Notes under the pieces: generated by a model
Database searches by the model: none
The model's input: only the letters and a program-made list of their open reading frames with translations
Told to the model about the DNA's origin: nothing
Part shown: positions 9,247 through 17,077 of the stretch, piece by piece
Layout: each line of letters begins with the position of its first letter
How positions within the stretch are numbered: position 1 is the stretch's first letter
Assembly: GCF_036014195.1 (NCBI RefSeq)
Contig: NZ_CP107918.1
Location: 3,596,001-3,660,000 of the forward strand
DNA: 64,000 bases
From: Streptomyces sp. NBC_00442
GTDB taxonomy: Bacteria > Actinomycetota > Actinomycetes > Streptomycetales > Streptomycetaceae
Reading direction: 5' to 3'
Translations under genes and position numbers: made by a program

Positions 9247-9701
9247 GCCCCCTCCTCCACATCGGCTCCGGGCGCCACGGACACCCGTACGGTGCCGGTG
9301 ACGTGGTGGCCGAGGCCGTTGGCCCCCGTCACCCGCACCACGGCGACGTCCCCCTCCACCGCGGTGACCGTGCCGGTCAACGTCATCGTGTCGCCCGGAT
9401 GGTTCGGCGCGCCGAGCCGTATCTTCACCGCCCGCAACCGGGCCGTCGGACCGAAGCAGTCCGTGATGTAGCGGCCGACCAGGCCGTTGGTCGTCAGGAT
9501 GTTCATGAAGATGTCCGGGGACCCCTTCTCCTGCGCGAGCACCGCGTCGTGGTGGACGTCCTGGTAGTCGCGCGATGCCACCGCGCCCGCCACGATCAGG
9601 GTCCGGGTGATGGCTATCTCCAGCGGCGGCAGTTCGTCCCCCGCCCTGATGCCGTCGGCCCCCGCTCCCTCCCCGGCCCTCAGGCCCTCTCCGGTCCTCA
9701 C
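9243..9701 (-). CDS. MaoC-family enoyl-CoA hydratase (ChsH1-like)
   Basis: 152 aa single hot-dog domain. The MaoC hydratase motif region is visible in SRDYQDVHHDAVLAQEKGSPDIF (hydratase Asp/His pair), followed by VGRYITDCFGPTARLRAVKIRLGAPNHPGDTMTL. Its ends overlap both neighbours (4 bases each), implying translational coupling. In the mycobacterial igr operon the small MaoC protein ChsH1 works with the MaoC half of ChsH2 as a heteromeric hydratase. The same pairing is present here with the gene at 10750-11724. The first 20 or so residues (Gly/Ala-rich) may not be part of the fold, so an internal start is possible. Confidence 0.8.
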   Translation of the reverse strand: MRTGEGLRAGEGAGADGIRAGDELPPLEIAITRTLIVAGAVASRDYQDVHHDAVLAQEKGSPDIFMNILTTNGLVGRYITDCFGPTARLRAVKIRLGAPNHPGDTMTLTGTVTAVEGDVAVVRVTGANGLGHHVTGTVRVSVAPGADVEEGA

Positions 9702-10750
9702 GCCGTCACCACCCCCTCGGCCGCCTGCTTCTCCGCCACGATCAACTCGCCCAATTCAGCGAGCAGTTCGGCGCCACATCCCAAGTAGGCGTCGAGCTGG
9801 CGGCCCCACAGGAAGTGCCGGTGCACGGGGTGTTCGAGGTCCGCCCCGAGGCCACCGTGCAGATGCTGGCCCGCGTGCACGACACGGGTGCCGGCCTCGG
9901 ACGCCCACCATGCCGCGGTCAGCGCGTGCGTGCCGTACCGCAGGCCCTCGTCCCGCCGCCAGGCCGCCTCGTAGGACGTGACCCGTATCGCCTCGGTGTC
10001 CATGTACGCGTCGGCGGCCCGCAGCAGCACTCCCTGGTTGGTGGAGAGCGGCCGCCCGAACTGCTCGCGGGTCGTGGTGTGCAGGACCGCCCTGGCCAGC
10101 GAGCCCGCGCACACGCCCGCCTGGAGCCCGGCGAACGCGGTGCGCGCGGTGGCCAGCACGTCCTCGTACGCCTCGGTCCCGCCGAGCCGCTCGGCCGCGG
10201 TGGCGGCGAGCGTGAGGCGCCCGGCCGACCACGGCGCGGTCGTCTCGACCGGCTCCGCCACCGCGTCGGCGGTCCGCACGAGCCACAGGTTCCGGTCCGC
10301 GTCCGGGACCAGCACATGGGTGGCGTCCCTCAGCCAGGGAACGAGCGGCACGGACCCGGTCAGCTCTCCCTCACCGCTCGTGCTTACGCGGCCCGCCACG
10401 GAGGGGAACGCCCCGGTCACCACCGCCGTCCCGTCGCGCAGCGCCGGGAGCAGCCGATCTCGCTGTCCGGCCGTGCCGTGCGCGGTGAGCGCGAGGACGC
10501 CGTAGACGCAGGCTGCCGCGAAGGGGACCTGTGCGGTGGTCCTGCCCTGCTCCTCAAGGGCGAGGACCAGACCGAGGAGACCGACCTCCTCGACGGCCGC
10601 GAGCAGCCCCGCCCCGCACAGCGCCTTCCACAGCCCGCCGTCCGTGCCCGTGCCGGCCGCGGCGAGCCGCTCGTGCGTCGAGAGGTCCCCGAAGATCTGC
10701 GCCGCGAGGTCGCGCACGGCGGCCTGCTCATCGGTGGGCGCGAAGTCCAT
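9698..10750 (-). CDS. Acyl-CoA dehydrogenase family protein (FadE28/ChsE1-like)
   Basis: 350 aa from ATG 10750, which overlaps the preceding stop as TGATG. It shows an acyl-CoA dehydrogenase N-domain (MDFAPTDEQAAVRDLAAQIFGD) and a C-terminal helical domain (REQFGRPLSTNQGVLLRAADAYMDTEAI, HLHGGLGADLEHPVHRHFLW). The sequence is divergent in the middle, and I do not see a clear catalytic Glu. This fits the mycobacterial pattern in which two different FadE proteins form an alpha2beta2 enzyme and only one supplies the catalytic base. The likely partner is the gene at 11721-12884. Confidence 0.82.
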   Translation of the reverse strand: MDFAPTDEQAAVRDLAAQIFGDLSTHERLAAAGTGTDGGLWKALCGAGLLAAVEEVGLLGLVLALEEQGRTTAQVPFAAACVYGVLALTAHGTAGQRDRLLPALRDGTAVVTGAFPSVAGRVSTSGEGELTGSVPLVPWLRDATHVLVPDADRNLWLVRTADAVAEPVETTAPWSAGRLTLAATAAERLGGTEAYEDVLATARTAFAGLQAGVCAGSLARAVLHTTTREQFGRPLSTNQGVLLRAADAYMDTEAIRVTSYEAAWRRDEGLRYGTHALTAAWWASEAGTRVVHAGQHLHGGLGADLEHPVHRHFLWGRQLDAYLGCGAELLAELGELIVAEKQAAEGVVTA

Positions 10751-11724
10751 CAGACCGCCTCCGCCCGGAAGAGGGGGAGCTCCAACTCCGCGTCCACACG
10801 GACGAACTCGAGGCTTACGGGCATCCCTATCCGCACCTCGTCCGCCGCCACCCCGACCACATTGCTGACGATCCGCACGCCCTCCGCGAGCTCGATCAAG
10901 CCGACCGCGTAGGGCGGGTCGAAGGCGGGGAAGGGCGGGTGGTGCATCACGACGAACGAGAACACCGTGCCCGCGCCGCTCGCCTCCACCGTGTCCCACC
11001 GCGCCGAACCACAGGCGTGGCACCCCGGCAGCCAGGGGAAGCGCAGCTCGGCACAGTCGCCGCAGCGCTGGATGAGCAGCCGGTGCTCGGCGACGCCCGC
11101 CCAGAACCCGGCGTTGTCCCGGTTCACGACGGGCCGTGGGCGCACGGGCCGTGGGCGTACGGCCCGATCGGCCGGCCGTTGCCCGGCGGCCGGCGAACTC
11201 CGGTGCGCGGGAGCGTATTTGAGGATGCGGAAGCGGTGCGTGCCGGCAAGCTCCCCGTTGGCCAGCACGTCCATCCGCGTGGTGACGAAGTGACCTGTCC
11301 CCAGCTTGGTCGTCTTGCGCTCCGACACCGTCTCGATCACCGCGTCATAGCTGACGCGGTCGCCCGGCCGCAGGTCGCGGACGTACTCCTGCTCGCAGTC
11401 CGTCGCCACCACCGACGCGTATCCGGCGCCGTCGAGCAGCTCGAACAGCTCGTCGTAGGCCGTGGCGCGGCCCGTTCCGTCGCCGTGCCCGGAGAGGCCG
11501 CCCATCGTCCAGGCCTGGAGCATCGTCGGGGGCGCTATGGCGTCCGGCCCGGTGTAGGCGGCGTGGGTGTCGCCCATCGCCTCGCACCAGTGCCGGATCA
11601 TCGGCTCGTTGACCAGGTCCTTGCCGACTCCCGCGGTCGCGGCGGCCCGCCCCTCGAACTTCTTCAGCCGGCCAAGGAAATCCGCCCCGCTCGCCCCACC
11701 CTCTTCCCTCACCACTTCTCTCAC
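10750..11724 (-). CDS. MaoC dehydratase N-domain / OB-fold zinc (DUF35) fusion, ChsH2-like
   Basis: 324 aa. The N-terminal half (about 15-170) is a MaoC-like hot dog (VNEPMIRHWCEAMGDTHAAY, PPTMLQAWTM, then LRPGDRVSYDAVIETVSERK). The C-terminal half (about 195-320) is DUF35: a rubredoxin-like zinc knuckle (CGDCAELRFPWLPGCHACGS) and an OB fold (AGTVFSFVVMHHPPFPAFDPPYAVGLIEL). I chose the GTG at 11724, which forms GTGA with the preceding stop. Longer versions to 12066 run antisense-like through the upstream gene. In mycobacteria ChsH2 has the same fusion: the MaoC half hydrates with ChsH1 and the DUF35 half binds the Ltp2 aldolase. Both partners are encoded downstream here. Confidence 0.85.
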   Translation of the reverse strand: MREVVREEGGASGADFLGRLKKFEGRAAATAGVGKDLVNEPMIRHWCEAMGDTHAAYTGPDAIAPPTMLQAWTMGGLSGHGDGTGRATAYDELFELLDGAGYASVVATDCEQEYVRDLRPGDRVSYDAVIETVSERKTTKLGTGHFVTTRMDVLANGELAGTHRFRILKYAPAHRSSPAAGQRPADRAVRPRPVRPRPVVNRDNAGFWAGVAEHRLLIQRCGDCAELRFPWLPGCHACGSARWDTVEASGAGTVFSFVVMHHPPFPAFDPPYAVGLIELAEGVRIVSNVVGVAADEVRIGMPVSLEFVRVDAELELPLFRAEAV

Positions 11725-12884
11725 CGCTTCCCCCGCTTCATTCCGAGCCGCATCGTCGCGACGATCTCCCGCTGCACCTCGCTCACCCCGCCCCCGAAGG
11801 TGTTGATCTGTGCCGCCCTGTTCATCCGCTCCAGCTCCCCGTCCCCGAAGGCGCCGGGCGAACCGCCCCGTATCAGGCCCGCGTCCCCCACGATTTCCTG
11901 ACACATTCGATACGTTTCGACCGCGGACTCCGTTCCCGTGAACTTCACTCCGCTGGCGTCCCCCGGCGCGAGACTTCCGGCCCCCACATCCCCCACCAAA
12001 CGCCAGCTGAGCAGGCGATTCACCGCCAGCTTCGCGTGCGTGACGGCCACCTTCGCCTTCACCCATTCGTGGTCAACCCGACGTTCGGATGTCACCGGAT
12101 CGGGCGTACAGGCGGCGGTGAGCGCGGCCTCGTAGAAATCCTCGGCCTGCATGCCGATCGCGGCGAGCGCGACCCGTTCGTGATTGAGCTGATTGGTGAT
12201 CAGCCCCCAGCCCGCGTTCTCCTCGCCGACGAGGTTCGCCCGCGGCACCCGGATGCCCTCGTAGTAGGTCGCCGTGGTGGTCAGGCCGCCGACCGTCTCG
12301 ATCGGTGTCCAGGAGAAGCCGGGCGCGTCGGTCGGCACCAGGACGATCGAAATGCCCTTGTGCTTGGGCGCGTTGGGGTCGGTGCGGCAGGCGAGCCAGA
12401 TCCAGTCGGCGTTCTGGGCGTTGGAGGTGAACACCTTCTGCCCGTCGATCACCCAGCTGTCCGCGTCCCGCACGGCCCTGGTGCGCAGGGCCGCGAGGTC
12501 GGTGCCGGCCTCCGGTTCGCTGTAGCCGATCGCGAAGACCAGGTCGCCGCGGAGGATCCTGGGCAGGAAGTACCCCTTCTGCTCGGCGGTCCCGTACTTC
12601 ATCAGGGTCGGGCCGACCGTGTTGAGGGTGACCATGGAGACGGGCGCGCCCGCCCGGTAGGCCTCGTCGAAGAAGACGAACTGCTCGTCGGCGCCGCGCC
12701 CCTGGCCCCCGTACTCGACGGGCCAGCCGAGACCCAGCAGCCCGTCGGCTCCGATCCGGCGCAGCAGCGCACGCTGGGCGTCGGGATCCGTACCGGCCGG
12801 GGGTCCGTCGGGCATCAACCGGGCGAAGTAGGCGCGGAGTTCGGAGCGCAGCCGCTGCTGGCGCTCGGTCGGGGCGAGGTGCAC
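11721..12884 (-). CDS. Acyl-CoA dehydrogenase (FadE29/ChsE2-like), first gene of the igr-like operon
   Basis: 387 aa, complete acyl-CoA dehydrogenase: N-terminal helices (PTERQQRLRSELRAYFARLM), the middle FAIGYSEPEAGTDLAALRT (FAD/substrate loop) and WVIDGQKVFTSNAQNADWIW. The C-terminal domain is also complete, ending with a FGGGVSEVQREIVATMRLGM tail typical of FadE29-like enzymes. It starts the overlapping set 12884 to 8080. A CTGAC-N5-GTCAG palindrome and three tandem 10-base repeats lie in its leader. Same family and similar length as mycobacterial FadE29; the steroid or isoprenoid side-chain substrate is inferred from operon content. Confidence 0.87.
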   Translation of the reverse strand: MHLAPTERQQRLRSELRAYFARLMPDGPPAGTDPDAQRALLRRIGADGLLGLGWPVEYGGQGRGADEQFVFFDEAYRAGAPVSMVTLNTVGPTLMKYGTAEQKGYFLPRILRGDLVFAIGYSEPEAGTDLAALRTRAVRDADSWVIDGQKVFTSNAQNADWIWLACRTDPNAPKHKGISIVLVPTDAPGFSWTPIETVGGLTTTATYYEGIRVPRANLVGEENAGWGLITNQLNHERVALAAIGMQAEDFYEAALTAACTPDPVTSERRVDHEWVKAKVAVTHAKLAVNRLLSWRLVGDVGAGSLAPGDASGVKFTGTESAVETYRMCQEIVGDAGLIRGGSPGAFGDGELERMNRAAQINTFGGGVSEVQREIVATMRLGMKRGKR

Positions 12885-12900
12885 GACGGCGGCCTTCCGT

Positions 12901-12930
12901 GCGTACGGGTGCGTACGAATGCGTACGAGT
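12901..12930. repeat. Three tandem 10-base units GCGTACGNNT
   Basis: Three exact-period copies (GCGTACGGGT, GCGTACGAAT, GCGTACGAGT) sit 17 bases upstream of the acyl-CoA dehydrogenase start, between its probable operator and start codon, so they would lie in the mRNA leader. Each unit contains the palindrome CGTACG. Confidence 0.8.
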
Positions 12931-12960
12931 GGTGGTGCGCGCCGGCGTGCCGGTGCGTTT

Positions 12961-12975
12961 CTGACTGTCCGTCAG
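12961..12975. promoter_or_regulatory. TetR-type operator candidate CTGAC-N5-GTCAG
   Basis: Perfect palindrome with 5-base arms, 77 bases upstream of the first gene of the igr-like operon. Its form (TGACnGTCnGTCA-like) resembles operators of TetR repressors that control acyl-CoA dehydrogenase genes. No tetR gene lies in this window, so the regulator would act from elsewhere. Confidence 0.5.
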
Positions 12976-13170
12976 ATTTGGCTCGGCTGTCAATGCCTCG
13001 CGCGATGCCCGCGCGAACCACGCGCCGAACCGCACACTGAACCACGCACTGCCGGTGTTCCGGGGACCCCGCTCCCGGCACACGCGAACGGCCCGGATGG
13101 CCGTGCCGCAGCACTGTCACCCGGGCCGTCGTTCACCCCATGGACCGGACCCCGCAGCAGGGGTCGCGGG

Positions 13171-13482
13171 TCACCACAGACGGGTGAAGTTCACGGCGAC
13201 ATTGTGGTTGCCCTGGTTGATCGACGTGAACGCGGAGCCGTTCACCTGGGCGGTGTTGTTCTGGTTCGAGGCGCCGGACCCGACGGCCTGCTGCTGCGAG
13301 GTGGACGAATTGCCCCGGTTGTCGTGCCCGACCCCGCTGCCGCTGATGGTCGCCACCGCCGCGTTCGATCCGTGACCCGCGAGGGCGCCGTTGTCGGCAG
13401 AGGCCACGCCCGAGCAGAGGGCGGCGGCGAGGGGCAGCGCGGCAACGGCGGCGAGAACGCGGGCGGTACGGATGCTTGCCAT
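13171..13482 (-). CDS. Small secreted Asn/Ser/Gly-rich peptide of unknown function
   Basis: 103 aa from ATG 13482, with a strong GGAGG 8 bases upstream. The signal peptide is clear (basic MASIRTAR, hydrophobic VLAAVAALPLAAAL, cleavage after ASA near residue 30). The mature part of about 73 residues is polar and rich in Asn, Ser, Gly and Gln: NRGNSSTSQQQAVG, ASNQNNTAQVNG, then INQGNHNVAVNFTRLW at the end. It has no Cys after the signal region. The alternating polar/hydrophobic NxxxVN pattern recalls curlin-like or other amyloid-forming surface proteins, but it is not a recognisable chaplin (no conserved Cys pair) or rodlin. It is a single gene. Surface or aerial-hypha function is only a guess. 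Confidence 0.8.
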   Translation of the reverse strand: MASIRTARVLAAVAALPLAAALCSGVASADNGALAGHGSNAAVATISGSGVGHDNRGNSSTSQQQAVGSGASNQNNTAQVNGSAFTSINQGNHNVAVNFTRLW

Positions 13483-13954
13483 GTCAATTCCTCCAGGAAC
13501 GGGACATACGGGTTGATTCGGCGTTCCGGACCGCTCCCACCTCACGTGAGTGAGACAAGTGCGGTCTGTTCCAAGGCAGTTGGCCGACCGCCTCGGACGC
13601 TCTGTGACGACGTCGCGAGATCAGAGTTGCCCACCGAATCCCCGGCGAACCAGTCAATGGGGAACCTTTCGCCCGCAAGCGTGAGGACATGTCGATAAAC
13701 CCCCAATGCGACACCAAAACTCCGGCCGGGGCTGAACTTTCGCGCCGGAACCGCCCCCTCCCATGAGGAGAACCGTTTCGGCTCGGATTCGGCCAACCCT
13801 TGTCGCCACCGTCCGCTCACCTGAAGGACACCGACACGCCACCGGGTCGTCGCCCCACGCGGGTGGGGTCGTGGAGGGCCGGGCCGGAAGCGGTGTGTGC
13901 GGGGTGGCCTGGACAGGGATTCCCTTTCTCGAACATTCGTACGAACATGGAGCC
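13483..13954. other. Divergent intergenic region between secreted peptide and prim-pol gene
   Basis: 472 bases with lower GC than the flanking genes. It holds the peptide gene's ribosome site at the left end and the LexA-like box at the right. A minus-strand open frame of up to 92 codons (13542-13820) has weak codon bias and is not called. Nothing else is recognisable. Confidence 0.6.
13929..13944. promoter_or_regulatory. LexA (SOS) box-like site
   Basis: TCGAACATTCGTACGA matches the actinobacterial SOS box TCGAAC-N4-GTTCGA with one mismatch in the defined bases. The site ends 11 bases before the start codon of the prim-pol gene, where a bound repressor would block transcription. Confidence 0.45.
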
Positions 13955-14818
13955 ATGGCCACCATCGACCGGCAGTCCGCCACCCTGGCCCTCGCCCACG
14001 CCCTGTCCGCCGCCGAGCGCGGCCTGCCCGTCATTCCGCTGTCCCGCTCCAAGCTCCCCGCGCTCCCCTCGCCGCACCGCAACGGCACGCACCCGGTGCT
14101 CTGCCGGGGGGAGTGCGGCCTCCCGGGGCACGGGGTGCACGACGCGACCACCGACCCCGCCACGGTGCGCGCCCTGTTCGCGGCCGCGCCCTGGGCCACC
14201 GGCTACGGCATCGCCTGCGGCCGGGCCCCGCACCACCTCATCGGGATCGACCTCGACACCAAGCCGCCGGGCACCGACGCCACGGCCGCGCTCCAACTCC
14301 TCGCGCTGCGGCACCTGTTCACGATCCCCGAGACCGTGGTCGTGATCACCCCGAGCGGAGGCCACCACATCTGGCTGGCCGGCCCGCCCGACGCGGTCGT
14401 GCCCAACTCGGCGAGCCGGCTCGCACCAGGCATCGACATCCGGGGCGCGGGAGGCTACCTGGTCGGCCCCGGCTCCCTCAGCGGCCGGGGCGTCTACCGC
14501 CTCGCCCCCGGCACCGCCCACCTCGGCCCGGCCCCCTGCCCCCGCACCCTCCTCGACCTCCTGACCCCTCCGCCACGCCCCCACCACTCCCACCGGCCCG
14601 TCGACCACCACGGGCAGGGCCTGGTGCGCTTCGTCCTCGCCGCCCATGAAGGCCAGCGCAACACCCGCCTGTTCTGGGCGGCGTGCCGGGCATACGAGAA
14701 CGGCATCGGCGAACAGCTCACGGCCGCCCTCGCCTCAGCCGCCGTCCGCACCGGCCTCACCCCCCACGAGGCCCACGCGACGATCGCCTCGGCGGCGCGG
14801 ATGAGCGCGGCGCGATGA
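13955..14818 (+). CDS. Bifunctional DNA primase/polymerase N-terminal (prim-pol) domain protein
   Basis: 287 aa from ATG 13955. It is a stand-alone archaeo-eukaryotic primase-like domain. Residues 10-35 (LAHALSAAERGLPVIPLS) and a CRGECGLPGHGVHDATTD segment precede the metal-binding motif I LIGIDLDTK (DxD, about residues 90-95). Motif II SGGHHIWL (about 133-140) follows, then GIDIRGAGGYLVGPGS (motif III). All three catalytic motifs look intact. The helicase partner found in phage or plasmid prim-pols is absent, as in many Streptomyces homologues. The SOS-like box upstream hints at DNA-damage control. A diverged paralogue without these motifs lies at 20948-21610. Confidence 0.82.
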   Translation: MATIDRQSATLALAHALSAAERGLPVIPLSRSKLPALPSPHRNGTHPVLCRGECGLPGHGVHDATTDPATVRALFAAAPWATGYGIACGRAPHHLIGIDLDTKPPGTDATAALQLLALRHLFTIPETVVVITPSGGHHIWLAGPPDAVVPNSASRLAPGIDIRGAGGYLVGPGSLSGRGVYRLAPGTAHLGPAPCPRTLLDLLTPPPRPHHSHRPVDHHGQGLVRFVLAAHEGQRNTRLFWAACRAYENGIGEQLTAALASAAVRTGLTPHEAHATIASAARMSAAR

Positions 14819-14975
14819 TGGCGCGGATACGGAACCCGGCGCGGTGAGCACGCGGTGCGTCATCCGGCACCGCACAGGCAGCGGGATGGAGGGGGCCCCG
14901 TTGCCGAGCGCCGGCCGATGTGGCGGACGGGATGGGAGCTGGGGCGAGTGGTGGGTTGAGGAGGAGGATGCCGCC

Positions 14976-15269
14976 ATGGCAGAGGAACCGAGACGGCCTC
15001 TCAGCGAGCTTCGGCAAGGCGAGACAGTCCAAGCAACGATCGCTAGTCACCAGCCATGGGGCCTCACGGTAAAGCTCGACGAGTACGAGCCCGTGGGCGC
15101 CTCACTGGACACGATTCGCCGCGGAGGCGAGCCGGGAGTGAAGCGCCTCGTGCGGGAACTGCCGCCCGTGGGAACGACCATCGACCTAGTCGTAGGCGAG
15201 GTGCGCGACTGGCATCACAAGCCGTGGATATGGGTCGACCTCACGGCACCCAGTCCCGCCGAAGACTGA
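14976..15269 (+). CDS. Small S1-like OB-fold protein
   Basis: 97 aa from ATG 14976 behind GAGGAGGATG. The sequence LRQGETVQATIASHQPWGLTV followed by KLDEYEPVGASLDTIRRGG and a closing GTTIDLVVGEVRDWHHKPWI resembles an S1 RNA-binding OB fold. It is one domain only, with no membrane segment. The gene stands between the prim-pol gene and a terminator hairpin, and its function is unknown. Confidence 0.7.
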   Translation: MAEEPRRPLSELRQGETVQATIASHQPWGLTVKLDEYEPVGASLDTIRRGGEPGVKRLVRELPPVGTTIDLVVGEVRDWHHKPWIWVDLTAPSPAED

Positions 15270-15343
15270 CCGTGCCCCCAGCGTGCCCGATCCAGCGGGG
15301 AACACCGGGGAACGACGGTCACCCACGGCCATCGCGTAGCACG

Positions 15344-15378
15344 ACGGTCCCTGACCGATGTACCTGGTCAGGGACCGT
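15344..15378. terminator. Strong bidirectional hairpin between S1-like gene and tRNA-Ser
   Basis: Perfect 13-base arms ACGGTCCCTGACC (15344-15356) and GGTCAGGGACCGT (15366-15378) with a 9-base loop. It lies 75 bases past the plus-strand gene and 7 bases past the 3' end of the minus-strand tRNA. There is no U-run, as is usual in Streptomyces. Confidence 0.85.
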
Positions 15379-15385
15379 TCGTCTG

Positions 15386-15472
15386 CGGTGGGTGTGGGAT
15401 TTGAACCCACGGTGACATCGCTGCCACGACGGTTTTCAAGACCGTTCCCTTAGGCCGCTCGGGCAACCCACC
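15386..15472 (-). tRNA. tRNA-Ser (anticodon UGA)
   Basis: Read on the minus strand it starts GGTGGGTTGCCCGAGCGG. It has a 7-bp acceptor stem (15466-15472 with 15387-15393), a T stem GTGGG/CCCAC around TTCAAAT, and a long variable arm typical of class II serine tRNAs. The anticodon loop CTTGAAA gives UGA, reading UCA. The discriminator is G, as in other serine tRNAs. CCA is not encoded. The serS gene lies 18 kb away and is not linked. Confidence 0.95.
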
Positions 15473-15523
15473 CGCGCCCCGCCTCACCAGGCGCGGAGCG
15501 GTGTACAGCCTACCGGCATCGGG

Positions 15524-17077
15524 TCAGTTGCTGTCGCCCTTGCGTTCGCCCAGGGTGATCGTGACCGTGTTCTCCTTGCCGTCCCGCGTGTATGTCAGCG
15601 GAACCTGGTCGCCCGGCTGGTGCGTCCAGATCTCGCTGATCAGCGTCGGGCCGCTGTCGATGGGCATGTCGCCGAACTTGGTGATGATGTCGCCCGGCTT
15701 CAGGCCCGCCTTGTCCGCGGGACCGCCCGCCGTGATCGGCTGCTGGCTGCCGCTGCCCTGCGGGGAGATCTGGGCGCCGTCCGTGCCGCCGCCCGGGGCC
15801 GCGCCGCTGCCCTGCTGGATGCCGACCGAGGCGCCGATCACCGGGTAGACCGGCTGGCCGGTCTTGATGAGCTGCTCCGCGACGTTCTTCGCCTGGTTGA
15901 TGGGGATGGCGAAGCCGAGACCGATCGAGCCCGCCTGCGACTGGCCGCCCATGCCGCCGGTGCCCGCCGACTGGATCGCCGAGTTGATGCCGATCACCGC
16001 GCCCGCCGAATTGATCAGCGGACCACCCGAGTTGCCCGGGTTGATGGAGGCGTCGGTCTGCAGGGCGCTCATGTACGACGCCTTGGAGTTCTGCCCGTCG
16101 CTCGACGCAACCGGACGGTTCTTCGCGCTGATGATGCCCGTGGTGACGGTGTTGGAGAGACCGAAGGGCGCGCCGATCGCGATGGTCGAGTCGCCGACCG
16201 CGACCTTGTCCGAGTTGCCGAGGGAGAGCGGCTTCAGGTTGGACGGGGCGTTCTTCAGCTTGATGACGGCCACGTCGTAACCCTGGGCGCGGCCCACCAC
16301 TTCGGCGTCGTACTTCTTGCCGTTGGAGAACGTCGCGGACAGCTTGCCGCCGCTCGCCGCGGAGGCCACCACGTGGTTGTTCGTGAGGATGTGGCCTTCC
16401 TTGTCGTAGATGAAGCCCGTGCCCGTGCCGCCCTCGCCGTCACTGCCCTGGGCGTCGATCGTCACCACGCTCGGCAGCGCGTTGGCGGCGACCCCGGCCA
16501 CCGTGCCCGGGTCGCGCTTGAAGTCCTTGGGAGTGTCGGACGAGGCCACCGTGGTGGAGCCCGACCCTCCGTTGTCCCGGTCCGCGGCGAAGTAACCGAT
16601 GGCACCGCCGATTCCGCCGGCCACCAGGGCGGCCGCCACGACCGCGGCGATCAGTCCGCCACCGCGCCTGCGCGGGGCCGGGGCGTGCGGGGCGCCCCAG
16701 GGCTCGCCCGGGTTGCCTCCGCCTCCGCCTCCGTAGGAGGGCAGCACCGGCGGGGGCGGCGGCCAGCCGGCGCCGCCCTGCTGCGGGGGCGCCGACTCGT
16801 GCGCTTCGTGCGCTTCGTGCGTCTCGTACGCGTGCGGCGCCGGAGCGCCCGGAGTGGCGGGCAGCGGCGCGGTCGCCGGGTCCTGGCCGGAACTCGGGGT
16901 GGCTCCGGCCGACGGCGGTACGGGTTCGTGGACGAGCGTGCTCTCCGCCTCGCCGGGCGCCGCGTCCGAACGGGCGGGGGCGGCAGGGGCTGCGGCGGGC
17001 ACGGGAGGTGCAGCAGGTGCAGACGACGGGGCAGGCGGGACGGCCGGAACCGCGGTGCCCTCGTTCTCGGTGCTCAC
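15524..17077 (-). CDS. HtrA/DegP-like membrane-anchored serine protease with PDZ domain
   Basis: 517 aa. The first 180 residues are cytoplasmic, Ala/Pro-rich and unstructured, followed by one membrane helix (GGGLIAAVVAAALVAGGIGG). The S1C protease domain follows, with the triad in ILTNNHVV (His about 234), YDVAVIKL (Asp about 270) and NPGNSGGPL (Ser about 348). The PDZ domain is residues 400-510 (PADKAGLKPGDIITKFGDMP). The protease works outside the membrane in envelope protein quality control. The layout is typical of Streptomyces HtrA paralogues, several of which are under envelope-stress control. It is divergent from the glycerophosphodiesterase gene. Confidence 0.92.
   Translation of the reverse strand: MSTENEGTAVPAVPPAPSSAPAAPPVPAAAPAAPARSDAAPGEAESTLVHEPVPPSAGATPSSGQDPATAPLPATPGAPAPHAYETHEAHEAHESAPPQQGGAGWPPPPPVLPSYGGGGGGNPGEPWGAPHAPAPRRRGGGLIAAVVAAALVAGGIGGAIGYFAADRDNGGSGSTTVASSDTPKDFKRDPGTVAGVAANALPSVVTIDAQGSDGEGGTGTGFIYDKEGHILTNNHVVASAASGGKLSATFSNGKKYDAEVVGRAQGYDVAVIKLKNAPSNLKPLSLGNSDKVAVGDSTIAIGAPFGLSNTVTTGIISAKNRPVASSDGQNSKASYMSALQTDASINPGNSGGPLINSAGAVIGINSAIQSAGTGGMGGQSQAGSIGLGFAIPINQAKNVAEQLIKTGQPVYPVIGASVGIQQGSGAAPGGGTDGAQISPQGSGSQQPITAGGPADKAGLKPGDIITKFGDMPIDSGPTLISEIWTHQPGDQVPLTYTRDGKENTVTITLGERKGDSN

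Noticed and set aside
11725..12066. Longer N-terminus for the MaoC-OB fusion
   Set aside because: It would lie wholly inside the acyl-CoA dehydrogenase gene and gives low-complexity Arg/Gly residues. The GTGA overlap at 11724 is a better start.
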